A stretch of DNA of 64,000 nucleotides from positions 10,973,746-11,037,745 of the forward strand of contig NW_024037075.1 in NCBI RefSeq assembly GCF_015706575.1, read 5' to 3'. Each line of letters starts with the position of its first letter. The first letter of the stretch is position 1. The stretch comes from Patiria miniata. Its lineage: Eukaryota; Echinodermata; Asteroidea; Valvatida; Asterinidae. Below are positions 43,975 through 55,561 of the stretch, in pieces. The translations under genes and the position numbers were made by a program. The notes beneath the pieces are model-generated. The model saw only the letters and a list, made by a program, of their open reading frames with translations, was not told the DNA's origin and did not search any database.

Positions 43975-44670
43975 TATGGGTCACGTGATCCCTCTGCACC
44001 ATTCAGCGCCTCGCCTGTAATGTGTGCACAGCCCACGTACAGTATGTGTCGGTACACAGGGCAGGTTGCACGCACGAGCAACCCTTGTTTTCTCATAGCG
44101 TTATACGTTATCCTACACACTGTGTAGCTTCAGACTTCGACGCGGAGAAATAAAAAAATCACCGGTGTTTTCTGCTTTTTACGTCTGACCGCGACGAGTT
44201 AACGGGTAACAGTAAGGTAATCCGTTATCTATGTGATGTTTACTGTTTAATTTCGTATGGTGATGTGTTACTTTTACGTATGTATCGAGAACGAAGGGTT
44301 TTTTGGGGGTGTGTGGGCCGGGCTTTTTTTGGATGATCCAGTGAGTTTTTACAAGATGGCCGCGCACGTATCGTAAACTGCACAACAATCTGGCTGGAAT
44401 TGGCCTGAAAAATCCTCATACTAGCCGTTCCTCCCCACGCAGTTTATACGCCAGGTGTAATAAACCACCTGCTAACGAATGGGGAGGTGGGTGTGCCTAT
44501 TTTGGTCGAAGTCGTCCGAATTGTTTCGTTTTTGGGAGGGTGTCTGGCCGGCGGTTCGGCGAGGTTCTAGACAGGCTCATGGCGGTGGGAGCCCACGCAC
44601 ATCGCCCAGTGCAACCCAGTCGGGAAAGGGTGTCGCGCTCGCCGCGGTTTAACCCAGTTTAGCCCGTACC
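43975..44670 (+). promoter_or_regulatory. CpG-rich region with YY1-type motif, second candidate promoter
   Basis: AAGATGGCCGC recurs at 44353-44363 in + orientation. GTCACGTGATC lies at 43980-43990. The region to 44660 is GC-rich (CTGGCCGGCGGTTCGGCG, GTCGCGCTCGCCGCGG). It could be the main or an alternative promoter of the + strand pcgf gene. A 62-codon frame at 44984-45172, followed closely by AATAAA-like sequence, has no recognised match. Confidence 0.4.
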
Positions 44671-47600
44671 ACTTGCCCTGACCACATTTTACATTACTTA
44701 GATTTTTTCTTGATCCTTACCAATCTTACTGTCGTGTTTTCGTTCGTTTTGCACCATCTGGCGCCTTGTTTCACCCACGTTTAACCCACACGAACCCAGA
44801 TTTTTCAGCACCACCCAATTTCCGCCACCGTCGCGCCAGAAAAACGGTCCAAAATTCATCTTTTTCGTTGGCGACACCCGCTTAAATTGAATATGGTCGT
44901 TTAGCCAGATGGTCAACCTTCCCAAATAAATGATATTCGAACCTGTGAATCCACAATGCTGACTTTTATGAACTTAACCTGCGTTGGGTGTTTTTCAATC
45001 GGAAATCAGTTCGAGTCGGTGTGTCAGTAATTTTGTAACTTACAGCGTGTGTAGTATGCGCCGTTTTCGCTTTATCATTGTGTCGTCAACGTTCCGGAAC
45101 AACGAGTATTATGAAGGAAGTAACGATTATTCACAGAGCACATCAGGGACTGATTCTGTATTTTATGAATAAATTTCAACTTTATAATAAATTTACCTTG
45201 ATATGAATCAAAACACAGTCACATCTTTTATCTTTTTCATAGTTTTGTAGCTAGTGGTCACTGTTTATTGCTTATATCACTGTCATTGCAATGGCGATTT
45301 ATCTGATTTCAAATAGCTTTTCCAAATCTGCATTGATTGCAATTCTGAACAATATATATGGGGTTATAAACATTTTGTTTGCAATTTTTTTAAGTTATTC
45401 TGGATTTTCCTGCTGTAGAGCTTGTTTTTTTTGTTTTTTTTACAATGCTTGTCAAAGTTATCCGAGTTTATTTACTTGTATATAAATTTGTCTTCACGAG
45501 TTGTAATGCTCGATGTTAAAAAAAGAGAGATTTAGAAGTAATTTTAGTATCATGAAAATCCCAGTAATTATTTCATTACCTACTGTTATGTAAGTTCGGG
45601 TTTCCGAGATAAGTTGACATGCAGATATTGGTCAAGTTCAGAAGCGTTTGTTTTTGTTTGAAAGGAATTCCTTCGAAGAAGCTGTTTTCATTCCAGCAGA
45701 GTGACGAAAAAACATGTTGCATGACTAGATCCTGTATATGCGTACAGCGAAGGGGGAAAATGACCGCAAATTGAACGTGCGGACAAAGTGAAATGAAACA
45801 TTTTGAACTCACTGACAAAATAATGCACACATTCCCCTTTAGGACCAATCGCTTACCAATCATGTGACATGTGTTTGTATTTGCTTGCATTCCAACATGA
45901 AAAGTGAAACTTCCAAAAACTAAACAAATAAAATATCAAAAGTGAATAAAACAAACACCCATTTACCTCAGCACATTTTTGTAATCATGGCGTTCGATGT
46001 GCGTATTTAAAATGATAATTTGCATTTATTCAATTTGTAATTAAGTCTACGAAATAAAGAAGCCCTCCCGACTATACAGAATGATGTTAAAAAAAAAGCC
46101 CATCGCTGTGGATAATTCGCCCTTTCATGAGGGCTTATACATAGGCCTACTAACAAAACTGTGTGGGGAAAACACGAACGTGTGTTTTGTATCCTATGTG
46201 CACCTTGGTGTTTCATCCAAAACACAGGAAATAAAATTGGGCTAAACATACATGTTAATAGAGCATGTTGATAGGGACATTTACTATTCTATAATGTGTT
46301 TTTTTTTATGAAAAAGCCAAGGTTGAGTAAGTTGTTTTTCAGTACGAGTTATTTTTACACACAAAGCTGAGCCCCAGGCGCGAGCATAATTATTTATCAT
46401 TCACGCAAACACGAAAAACGGAAAGTTTCATGTTCAAGCAGTCCACGAGACTGAGTTTTTCTAAGGATCATTGTGTTTGGTCACGTGAGTAACTGGTCAC
46501 GCGAGCAACGCTGTCTTAAATCTTATTTTACCCTCTCCATTAAAATTGGTCCTTAAACACACAGGGGGAAACATATAGCAATAACAAAGAACCAAAAACA
46601 AAAACACGTTTGTGTTTGTCAAACACCTTCAGTTCGTACACCAGTCGTTCCCTATTAGGACCTCCGGAACTATTCAACAGTTCAATTATTGATAACTGGT
46701 TTAGGAAGCTCAGTCATTTCCCGCCCGATTTCCGTCCTCCATTTTCTTGGTGCAGTTTTTGTTCAGACGTTATCTAAGAAGCCTTTTTGTCAAAGACAAT
46801 TCCTCAAGAGAATCTGTTGGGCTTTTGAAAGCCTATGCCAGTCATGTAAGACTTCTACAGTTTGAAGTGTTAATCTCACAAGCTTTCCTGATTATTTCCA
46901 GGAAACTAAACTTAACTTATCAATCATGAGAAAAAAGTCGAGGAGATAAATTATGTCAGTAGTGGCCATTTTCCTGAAGTTTCCATAGGTTTTTTCCCAC
47001 CATTAGCATTACAACTTCGCCCGAATCCAACATTATTCTTCAATAAAAATTTCCTTTGAACGTTACAAGTGCAAAATGTTTGGAATATCAGGCTTTGTGT
47101 AATGTGATGTTCATAAATAAATGGCCCAACAGAACATCAAACTCAAATGGAATTGAAATGTTTCATTATTCAGTTGTGTCATTATTTTTGTGAAATGGTT
47201 TTTGGTTATTCCACTACATTGTAAACCAAATATTTAGAGAATATCGGATGCAGTGAACAGAAATGTTTTGCTAGCTCGACAGTGCCTTAAATCAAGCAAG
47301 ATCAGATATTGGGTTTGATTGTCATTTGATAATTAAAGGAAGATTTGAAATCTTTTTATTTTCAGTCGAAGCCTCTCTTTCAAGTCGTCTTTTTCTTGTG
47401 TACGTTTTTTTCCCCTGATCTGCTCCTAAGGGAAATCAACTGGCACACTGGCATAGTGAAGAAAAAGATAAGGACACAAACAAATAGTAACAGGCAAACA
47501 AAATGTTTAATCACTTCTTTGTTATTTAATTATTAATGATAACAACGTCGCGGCACCAGGTGCCTCGGGTGCCTTTTGTCTGATGAGCAAAAATTCAACT

Positions 47601-48173
47601 CCTGCGTTAATTCTCAGTCCGCTAGAAAAGGATTTGATTTATTTTTGTCAGAGTACAGCATAAAAACGCACATGTATTTCGTTTAAATGTTCCTTTTGTT
47701 TTCATGTTATCAAGAAATTTATATTCAATTATTTAAAGAATAGTCATTCCGAACATTAAAATGTGACTGTATGTTTCACTTCGGAGAGCTTTAACTGTTT
47801 TTCAGTTAATATTCATTCGACTATTATTTGTTCATGCATTCATATATTTTTGGTCTTTCCCCACACTTTAACTTTGTATTTTGAGGGTATTGAGGCAAAA
47901 TCAGTGTAAATATCATGAGACTGAAGTCTGATAGAAACAGCTCGTGTGTGGAGACATCGAACTTGTATCAATATTGACTGGTGCCCCTGTCATGTTTGGT
48001 TGCAATGCACCCATAATTAAAATCTCAGAACCAGTCATGATAATGACCATTGTGTATTGTAGCATTGGTTATTCAAAAGCAAGTTAGCCGCCAAAATGAT
48101 GTGTGTTTAAAACTGTACCTGACTGGTACAAACTTTACATTTTAATGCCCAATTATTAAGACATTGAATAGAA

Positions 48174-48479
48174 CATGGGCGTCGCCAGAATTTTTTTCTA
48201 GAGGGGGCAAAGCACATTATTTCCCAAAATCCTTGTTCTTTCTCAAGCATATGCTCAATTTATCATATATTTTTTTCGAGAGTGGGCGGGGACATTTGCC
48301 CACCCCACCCCCATTGACACCCCTGCGGATACCCATGTTGTTAAATGTGCATTAAATTAACAACAATATGAGTTCGCACCTGTTTTTGTTTTGTTTGTTT
48401 TTTGGTTTTGTTTGTTCTTTTTTTTGCTTTTCCGGGGGGGGGGTCCAAGCACCCCCTTGCCCCCCTTGCGACGCCCATT
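48174..48479. mobile_element. Short TIR element (family CATGGGCGTCGC), second copy
   Basis: Ends CATGGGCGTCGCC and GCGACGCCCATT are flanked by GAATAGAA (48166-48173) and GTATAGAA (48480-48487), an 8-bp duplication with one mismatch. The inner sequence TTTTTTCTAGAGGGGGCAAA matches the complement of the right part of the 3788-4056 copy. It lies about 330 bp upstream of the first coding exon of the + strand pcgf gene. Confidence 0.85.
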
Positions 48480-48824
48480 GTATAGAATCTTGCAGTGCTA
48501 AGCAAAAGAAGCCGAGAACCTTGCAAAAAGGATTACATAATAAGCTTTACAATCTGGCTATACCTATTTTGCTAAGCAAGTTTCTGTCATTAACAATTTT
48601 CTACATGTATTTTGCTTAACTTATTTTGCTCATCAAATATCCATTATTTGCAGTTTTACATATGCTCAGTTGCTCCATGCATGACATTGATCCCAAGTGT
48701 GTGTCATGACATTGAGACGCGTATAACTCGCATTATTCTCGTCCACACGTGCATCAAATCGGAGTACCAGTCATTTTTCTCACGAGTTGTTTATTTTGCT
48801 TGCAGACTCTACCGGTACCTTCCC

Positions 48825-51800
48825 ATGATGCATCGGCCCACGCGTTTAAAGATCACTGACGTCAATCCCCACCTCATTTGCATATTGTGTGGCGGCTACC
48901 TCATCGACGCCACTACGATGATAGAATGTCTGCACTCTTGTAAGTAAACCATTTTAATGTGATGGGAATAAAGTTTTTTAAAAGAGGACATTTTGTTAAC
49001 ACTTGATAAAACAGTTGGCTGGATTGGGTAGAAAATAAAAAAGAACCAAAACGAACAGGCTTTGCTTCGTAGTATTGAGCATGTGAAATTGTGTTGCCTT
49101 CTGAATATCAATATTGTCCATGTGCCAATTATATTCATATTACATCATCAAGGCATTATTCGTACGTATGCAGGTCGTAACATTTTTATGACTGTAACCT
49201 TGGAGCTTCATTGTTAGAAGGCTTTCCTCGTGAGGCCACATTCGTTCATGACGTGTTCATACTAATGATGCATCCGCGTCAATTATAATGCATACATTTA
49301 ATTGGCCAATGTGCTCCCGCCCCTTGCAATGCATTGAGTAAAGTGAACGCTGTATCCTTCCCAGCCAAGCCCTATTACTTTCGCCCCTGACCTTTTTCTC
49401 TGCGTTGTGTGGTTTGTCAGCAAAACCTTTTGGTAAATCAAAGCTCACCGATGCATAATAAAACTAACCCTCCCACATAATGCCAGTCATATCGAGATCG
49501 CTGCACATCATTGCGGAAACAGTCACTTCCATGTCCGAGTCCTGCAATTTGGTAACTATATTAAGTTGCCATTTAAACATAAATTTGGGGGTGTTTTGGG
49601 TTTGTGCGAGTAGGTTCATGGTGTAAATCGAGGACACACATGTGCAACATCATCGATGAATTGAGGACAGATACCAAATTGAGGACGACCTCGATTAGAA
49701 AACGTGTACAAAACCAATGAGAGCTGTTGCAAAAAAGTTTGTATGAACAAAGGAAAAGGGAAGAGGAACAATAGACAAGCTTCGATTTACACCATAAACA
49801 TGGGTGTATTTGTGTGTTTGTTTTCGTTCTGGTTGTTTCGAGTTTGGTATTTTTTTAATTTTTTTTTTTTTTTTGGGGGGGGGGTATTATGTTATCCTTT
49901 ACAACTGAGGACTTGGGACAATAGGGTGTGTGCGATAAAAATAACCCCGAGGACCTGAGCCAAGTCCTCGGGAGGTTGTCGTGTACAAACCTTATGGGAC
50001 GTGTTGAGAAACAGTTGAAGTACAAACAATAGGAACAACAGAAGCAGAAGGGAACAATAGGAGGTCCCCATCTGCATAGGATAGCACGGCTGATCTGATA
50101 CACCATGCCCTCTGAAGACATGCACACAATAGGGAACAAAAGATTGTATACGTCTCCACAGGGCAATTTCTATAGATGAATACGTCTCCACAAGGTTTTC
50201 ACGAAATAGATAAATTATATGGATTTTACTCAAAAACTAGGAATTTCCAAGGTATGCTGATCCGTTGCAAATGGTAGAGTTTTAGAAAAGGGATATTAAG
50301 TCCGAATTTCACCCGAGGAAATTAATTCTGGTTAAAATAAAAGCATTTTGAAACTGTACTTTCAAACTCGAATCTTTTAGTACACGAGAACAAAGAAATG
50401 TCTCCACAAGGATACAAATTTCAGTATGTAGGTGTGTGTTTTTGGCTATACATGAAGTGAAATTATATCCAGCGGTACTCGGAGGTGTATTGTTAAATCT
50501 TCATATCAAAAATATGTAAATACAGAATCTAACCACAAGAAGATTTTATTGCCATTTTGTTTAATGACAAGACGTCTTTACTGCATGCATGCCCACTTTT
50601 GTTTATCACACCGATAGTACCTTTGATACCACCGTTGGCCTATTCCTTACTCATGCGAATACAAAGTCGATTGTACAAAATGAAACGGATGCCCGTGAGT
50701 CATTTGCATAATTTCGTGTGTTTGTTATGCTGTTGATTTCAAGCATAAAAAACAATTTCTGGGAATAGTACAGGAAATGTCGAAGTACACAACATGATGT
50801 TGACTGGTTATTTTTATTTCTAATAATGGCCTTGCATATATAACAAAATCTGTTTTTGTGTTCTAGGAAATTATGAAATTTATTCAGTTATCCTAGAAAG
50901 TGATGAAAAATGTGTGTTCTGGAATGAAACAATGAGTATCGAGCAAATGCCTTGGCGATTAGACGTGTGAATTTAAATGTCATCAAGATTTGATTGTCGA
51001 CCAGCGATGGGGGCTGCTGAGATGTGGTTTTGAATTTTCTGAAAGTCAGGAATAAGTGCTTGTTTGCCATAATGCCTTTATTTGTCAAATGTTGCGAGAA
51101 AAATCTTAACATGGAAATAAATAAGACATATTTAAAATGTTGTCCACCTTGCTTTTTAACTTTGTGCAGCTTATTTCGACCTTATTTTGTGCACCTAGTT
51201 TTTAATATAATTCTGTTCATCTAATTTTGGACATTATTTTTCAACTTATTTTTGACATCATTTTTTTTCTGCCCAGTTTTTTTTTCTGCCCAAAAAAACG
51301 ATTATGTCATGTGCTCGAACATAACTACACATTTCTCATTTATTTCACCTTGATCAATGTTCCATTTTTATACTTTCTTTATTATAAACTAAAACATGCT
51401 TTAATTTGTTTCGGATTCCTTAGATTGCAGAGCGTGCATCGTTGCATATCTACGTCAGAGCCGGCAGTGTCCACGGTGCGACACGGTAGTGCACAAAACC
51501 CGACCTTTACTCAACATAAGGTTCGGCCTTATATTCACATATTTATTTATTTATTTTTATTCTTTGCCGTAAATAGCCACACGGTTTAAAAATAGCACAG
51601 CAAATCAATTTTGCAATAAGTGTGAATTATGATAAAAACCTGCAGCGATTGTTCAGATGCTGGAGATATAGTCATGTGAATGTCGTGAATCTGCAGTGAC
51701 GCAGGTGAACATCTACGGTATCTTGATGGCTGCCATTCATAGATGCTATCATCACCGATTTTGTTTGTTTAAAAAAATTAGAAAATTGAACAAAGACATT

Positions 51801-54800
51801 GACTCGAGTGGGCTTTGAACTTGCGACCTGTGGATGTCGCAGGTTCAAACTCCGCTCCAGTCAATGTCAAGGTCGCAGGTCCAAACCCTGCTCCAGTCAA
51901 TTTCGTTGTTAAATTTTCTAATTATTATATACGCATCTTTGTAATTTATTTGAGGATTTGTTTAAAAATGATCAAAAACGAAACATGTAATTTCCGATCG
52001 AAAGCCATTGACACCTTTGTTTCATTGACATTTCAGATCCGATAAAACACTTCAGAATCTAGTCTACAAACTTGTCCCGAATCTTTTCAAAGGTAAGGAC
52101 CAAGAGGTCATTTTTGTACTTAGTCCTTACTTCATTTCATCGTGATTTTGTTTTCAATTAAATAACTAACCATAAACCGTGTCGCGTGTGATCCGTGTTT
52201 GTTTAGTTTATTTCCTTCATGTACTAATTGTCTTATGATGTTTGTTCTATTTTTAGATGAGATGAAGCGTAGGAGAGATTTTTATGCTCAGCATCCTCAA
52301 GCAAGTAAGTTCAACATCGATGTATTTTTTTGTCTGGGCTGTAGCAACATTTCATTTAGGGCTATTTGTTTTGTCCTTTCTGTGAGTGATTCATTATCTA
52401 ATGCAATGGGCTTTTTTGTTTTTAATTAATGCGATTATTAAATTTGCTTATTCCGGAAAAAAACCTGCTCGGTGTCAGCAGAAAAAGATGCCTTCAGGAA
52501 ATGTTTCTGGGATAATACAGAGAGGCAAAAACGATTCACCCATTGCAAAGACCAATGGCTTAGAGTTGTTTCACACGCTGTAAACTAGACAAGAATTGAG
52601 CTTGTGGGTGTTTTTGTTTTCTTGGCTGACCAGAAAACTCAGACATGCAACTTTTCCTCTTTATCAGCTAATTCCCATATCTGCCATTACAACTTGCAGA
52701 ACACTGTACAAAGTCATCTAAAGTCTTAGGATGTCCTCTTTTGTGTGGCTTCACAATGCATGCATGAGAATTGCTTAGGTATTTAATCAGAATTAATAGT
52801 TGTGGCAGATTTTTCCTCACTTTGAGAACGTCTTTGAATGTGCAACTTTTCCTGCAGGTACCAGCATGCAGTCACCGAACGCCCGTGAGGAGCGCGGGGA
52901 GGTGTGCGAAGATTCCCTGGTCATCTACACGGAGGATGAACACATCAGCCTGTCGCTGGACTACTACTTCGCGCAGCCACGCAAGGACGAACGGCAGAAG
53001 ATAACTGATGAAGGGGGTACCAACGCCAACGGCAAGCGGCCGAACGGCGATGCCAACGGCTTGCCTGGGGACGTGAGTGTTGCTGGATAATTGATGTCAT
53101 CTAAAATTACGAAATAAAGACCTCTGTGTTGAGTTTTATAAATTTGAATGTGCGTTTGCGCAAGAAAGCGGTTACGGACGACTTGCAAATGAGCATCCAA
53201 GACAAGGTGCTCGGTGCTGAGCCATTCAACCGTAGATTTTTTTCATTCAATCTTAAGCCCTCTTTTTTCAATATTTATTTGAAATTCGTCTATTGAAAGG
53301 AGCTTCAGTAGGCTTGCTGTGGAGCCAAAAGAACCATGTTGTTCATTATTTGCAGTTGATGATTAAATGCAGACATCACGAATGCGTACGAACTTTTGCA
53401 ATTTTTGTTTCCATTGTGTGAAGAATTTCTTTTACTTCAATTTTCCTTGATTAACAATCATAACAGGTGTTTTTCAATGTGTGCCTTTATCAGGTTGTCG
53501 AGAAGCGATATCTCCGCTGTCCCGCTGCCGTCTGCATCGTACACATCAAGAAATTCATCAGGAATAAATTTGGACTCTCCCCGGCGCACAGGGTAATGAC
53601 GGAAAAGAAAATCAATAAAAAAAATAGAGTCGAAAATGCCAAATGTTAAAATGAAATTAAACATTTCAAAGTCGTCTGAGTTAAAAGGACGATGTGAACA
53701 TTGCTGTTATAAACCCCAGTCTCGAATTCGTAATTCTTATTAAATTTCCCTCACGTCTTTCACTTTACCTTTTCTGTTTAATTTATGCAATTTACTTTTA
53801 CAAAAATGAAAAGTTGAGTTGGAAAAAACAATGATTTCTCTGTAAGTTTTTGATTAGCCTGATTTTTGATTTCAGATCGAAGTTGTTCACCAAAATGGCG
53901 AAGATGAACCTCTTCGCGATGATTACACTTTGATGGATATCGCCTACATCTACACATGGAGAAGGGTAGGTCTCAACAGAGCAAGTTTTCAATCAATCAA
54001 TAAACCAATCAATCAATTATCAGTATAGCAACAGGTGGATATCTAAAGATTGTTAATCTTTTTCTGATTCGTATATATTTCCACCTCGGTGCAGAATGGT
54101 CCCCTACCTCTCTTGTTCAGAGTTTTCGAGCCTTACTGCAAACGACGAAAAGGGAGCCAGTCTAGTATCTCGTCCTCGGAATCAGTCCCATCCAAGGCCG
54201 GGAGTAAGAAACTTTCACCCCCTGCAGCTCAGCGCCAGCGTAGCCCCTCCAAATCACCCAGCCCCCTGTCTTTCCCGGACAAGGACAAACACTTTCAGAA
54301 GCCACAAGCTAAATGGAAACCTGCTCCAGAAGCCGCCAAAGTGCCAAGCAAGCCGATTAAAGCTCCCTCGTCGGATCAGCCTGGACCGTCTAGAAAGTTG
54401 CCCTCACTCGACAGAAATGCAAATGTGCCGCAGAAAAATAATCTTGGTAAACATGAGAAACCGACTACGTCTTCCGCATCAACCCCCTTCAAGAAAAGTT
54501 CCTCTACGAACACACAGGTCAAGAATACTATTATTGTGACGTCGGCGAATCCTGTGTCTACGTCATCAGTAACTGTGGCCAGTGCCTCGTTGATTGTACC
54601 CAAGATCGCAAACAGCTTGTTACCCGTTGTTGTCAACTCACCAAAGACTGATTCGGGTTCTTTAAATGGTAAAGTGCCGTCACCAAAGCCTGACAAGTCA
54701 TCGGCAAAGACTAGTTTGACATCACCAAAGGCAGAAATGAAGTCATCGATGGCAGAAATGACGTCACGGAAAGTTTCCCTGACATCATCGAAAGAATCAA

Positions 54801-55561
54801 CTCCGGCGTCGAAAGCAGAACTGGTGTCACCAAAGTCAGGAACTACTTCATCGAGTTCAACTATTTCTTCAGCAAAAGTTGACGTGATATCGGCGGCGAC
54901 AGGCACGACCATGACATCGACAAAGACACAGATGTCACCAAAACCAACCGCGACGTTGTCCAAAAATAACAAGGTCACATCAAAGCCAGATATGGCGTCG
55001 ACCAAGCCCGACATGACGTCATCGAATCCTGGTACGACGTCATCGAATCCTGGTACGACGCCGTCGAATCCCGACACGTCACTAAAGTCCGACGTGATTA
55101 AACCAAAGCCAGACGTGACGTCACAAAAGGCTGATACCCCTCCGATCAGCTTTACCCTTTCTAGTGCCCTTATGTTGCCTTCACAGGTGAAAGATACGTC
55201 TGCTAATGTCAAGGCATCAGAACCAGCTGAAACGGATAAAGGTGTGACCACCTCAAACGCAAAAGTGACTCCACCAGCTGCAAGAAGTGACATCAAAGAG
55301 GAAGAAAAATTGGCTACACCTGAGGTGAAAAGCGAGGATATCGCTGCCAAGCAGACTAAGAATGAGATCAAAATGGACCAATCGGCGTTGCTTACGGCTG
55401 TTGTGAAGGTAGACCAAAATGCTGAGACCACGCCCACAGAGAAGACCACGCCCACAGAGAAGACCCCGCCCACAGAAAACAGTAGCGCGCCCGAAGAGCC
55501 AATGGACGTGTCTGTTTCTGATGGCGTCATGATTGACACGCCCGTGTTGTTGCAGACGTGA
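48825..55561 (+). CDS. Polycomb group RING finger protein, PCGF2/PCGF4 type, with long K/S/T/P-rich tail
   Basis: Exons: 48825-48939 (acceptor at 48805), 51424-51520, 52037-52092, 52257-52304, 52858-53072, 53494-53592, 53876-53965, 54095-55561. They give 727 aa from the second of two adjacent ATGs (48828), whose [10 protein letters not shown] start matches BMI1/MEL18; the first ATG would add one Met. The RING has all C3HC4 ligands (CILC, ECLH, YCRAC, CPRC). It is followed by [28 protein letters not shown], a polar linker, and RAWUL ([10 protein letters not shown] to [21 protein letters not shown]). After an NLS-like CKRRKG comes a ~480-residue disordered tail rich in Lys, Ser, Thr and Pro, with MTSxKP-like and TPTEKT repeats. 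Expected role: PRC1 partner of RING1/2. Exon lengths of 97, 99 and 90 nt equal those of the paralogue at 18425-25016. The donor at 51521 (AAG|GTTCGG) is weak, but homology fixes it. Confidence 0.93.
51798..51905. repeat. Foldback with tRNA B-box-like arms
   Basis: TTTGAACTTGCGACC pairs with GTCGCAGGTTCAAA, and the arms extend to CATTGACTCGAG / CTCCAGTCAATG. A third, direct unit (AAGGTCGCAGGTCCAAACC...CTCCAGTCAAT) follows. It lies in the second intron of the long-tailed pcgf gene, and resembles the B-box segment of 18966-19146 in kind. Confidence 0.6.

Larger units (their letters stand above)
25053..48805. other. ~24-kb interval between the two divergent pcgf genes
   Basis: No exon of a known protein was found. 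Both pcgf genes have a splice acceptor immediately upstream of their start codon (25053 on -, 48805 on +), so their first non-coding exons and promoters should lie in this interval. Most of it is AT-rich. CpG-dense or motif-rich patches occur near 28.15-28.25, 29.06-29.34, 33.4-34.1, 40.6-41.05 and 43.9-44.9 kb. Repeats at 26365-26570, 35573-35800, 39046-39170 and 48174-48479 are listed separately. Confidence 0.6.

Noticed and set aside
54376-55539. 387-codon antisense frame opposite the pcgf tail exon
   Set aside because: It is the shadow of a low-complexity repeat: Ser/Thr/Lys codons read backward rarely make stops. The + strand frame continues a conserved RAWUL protein.
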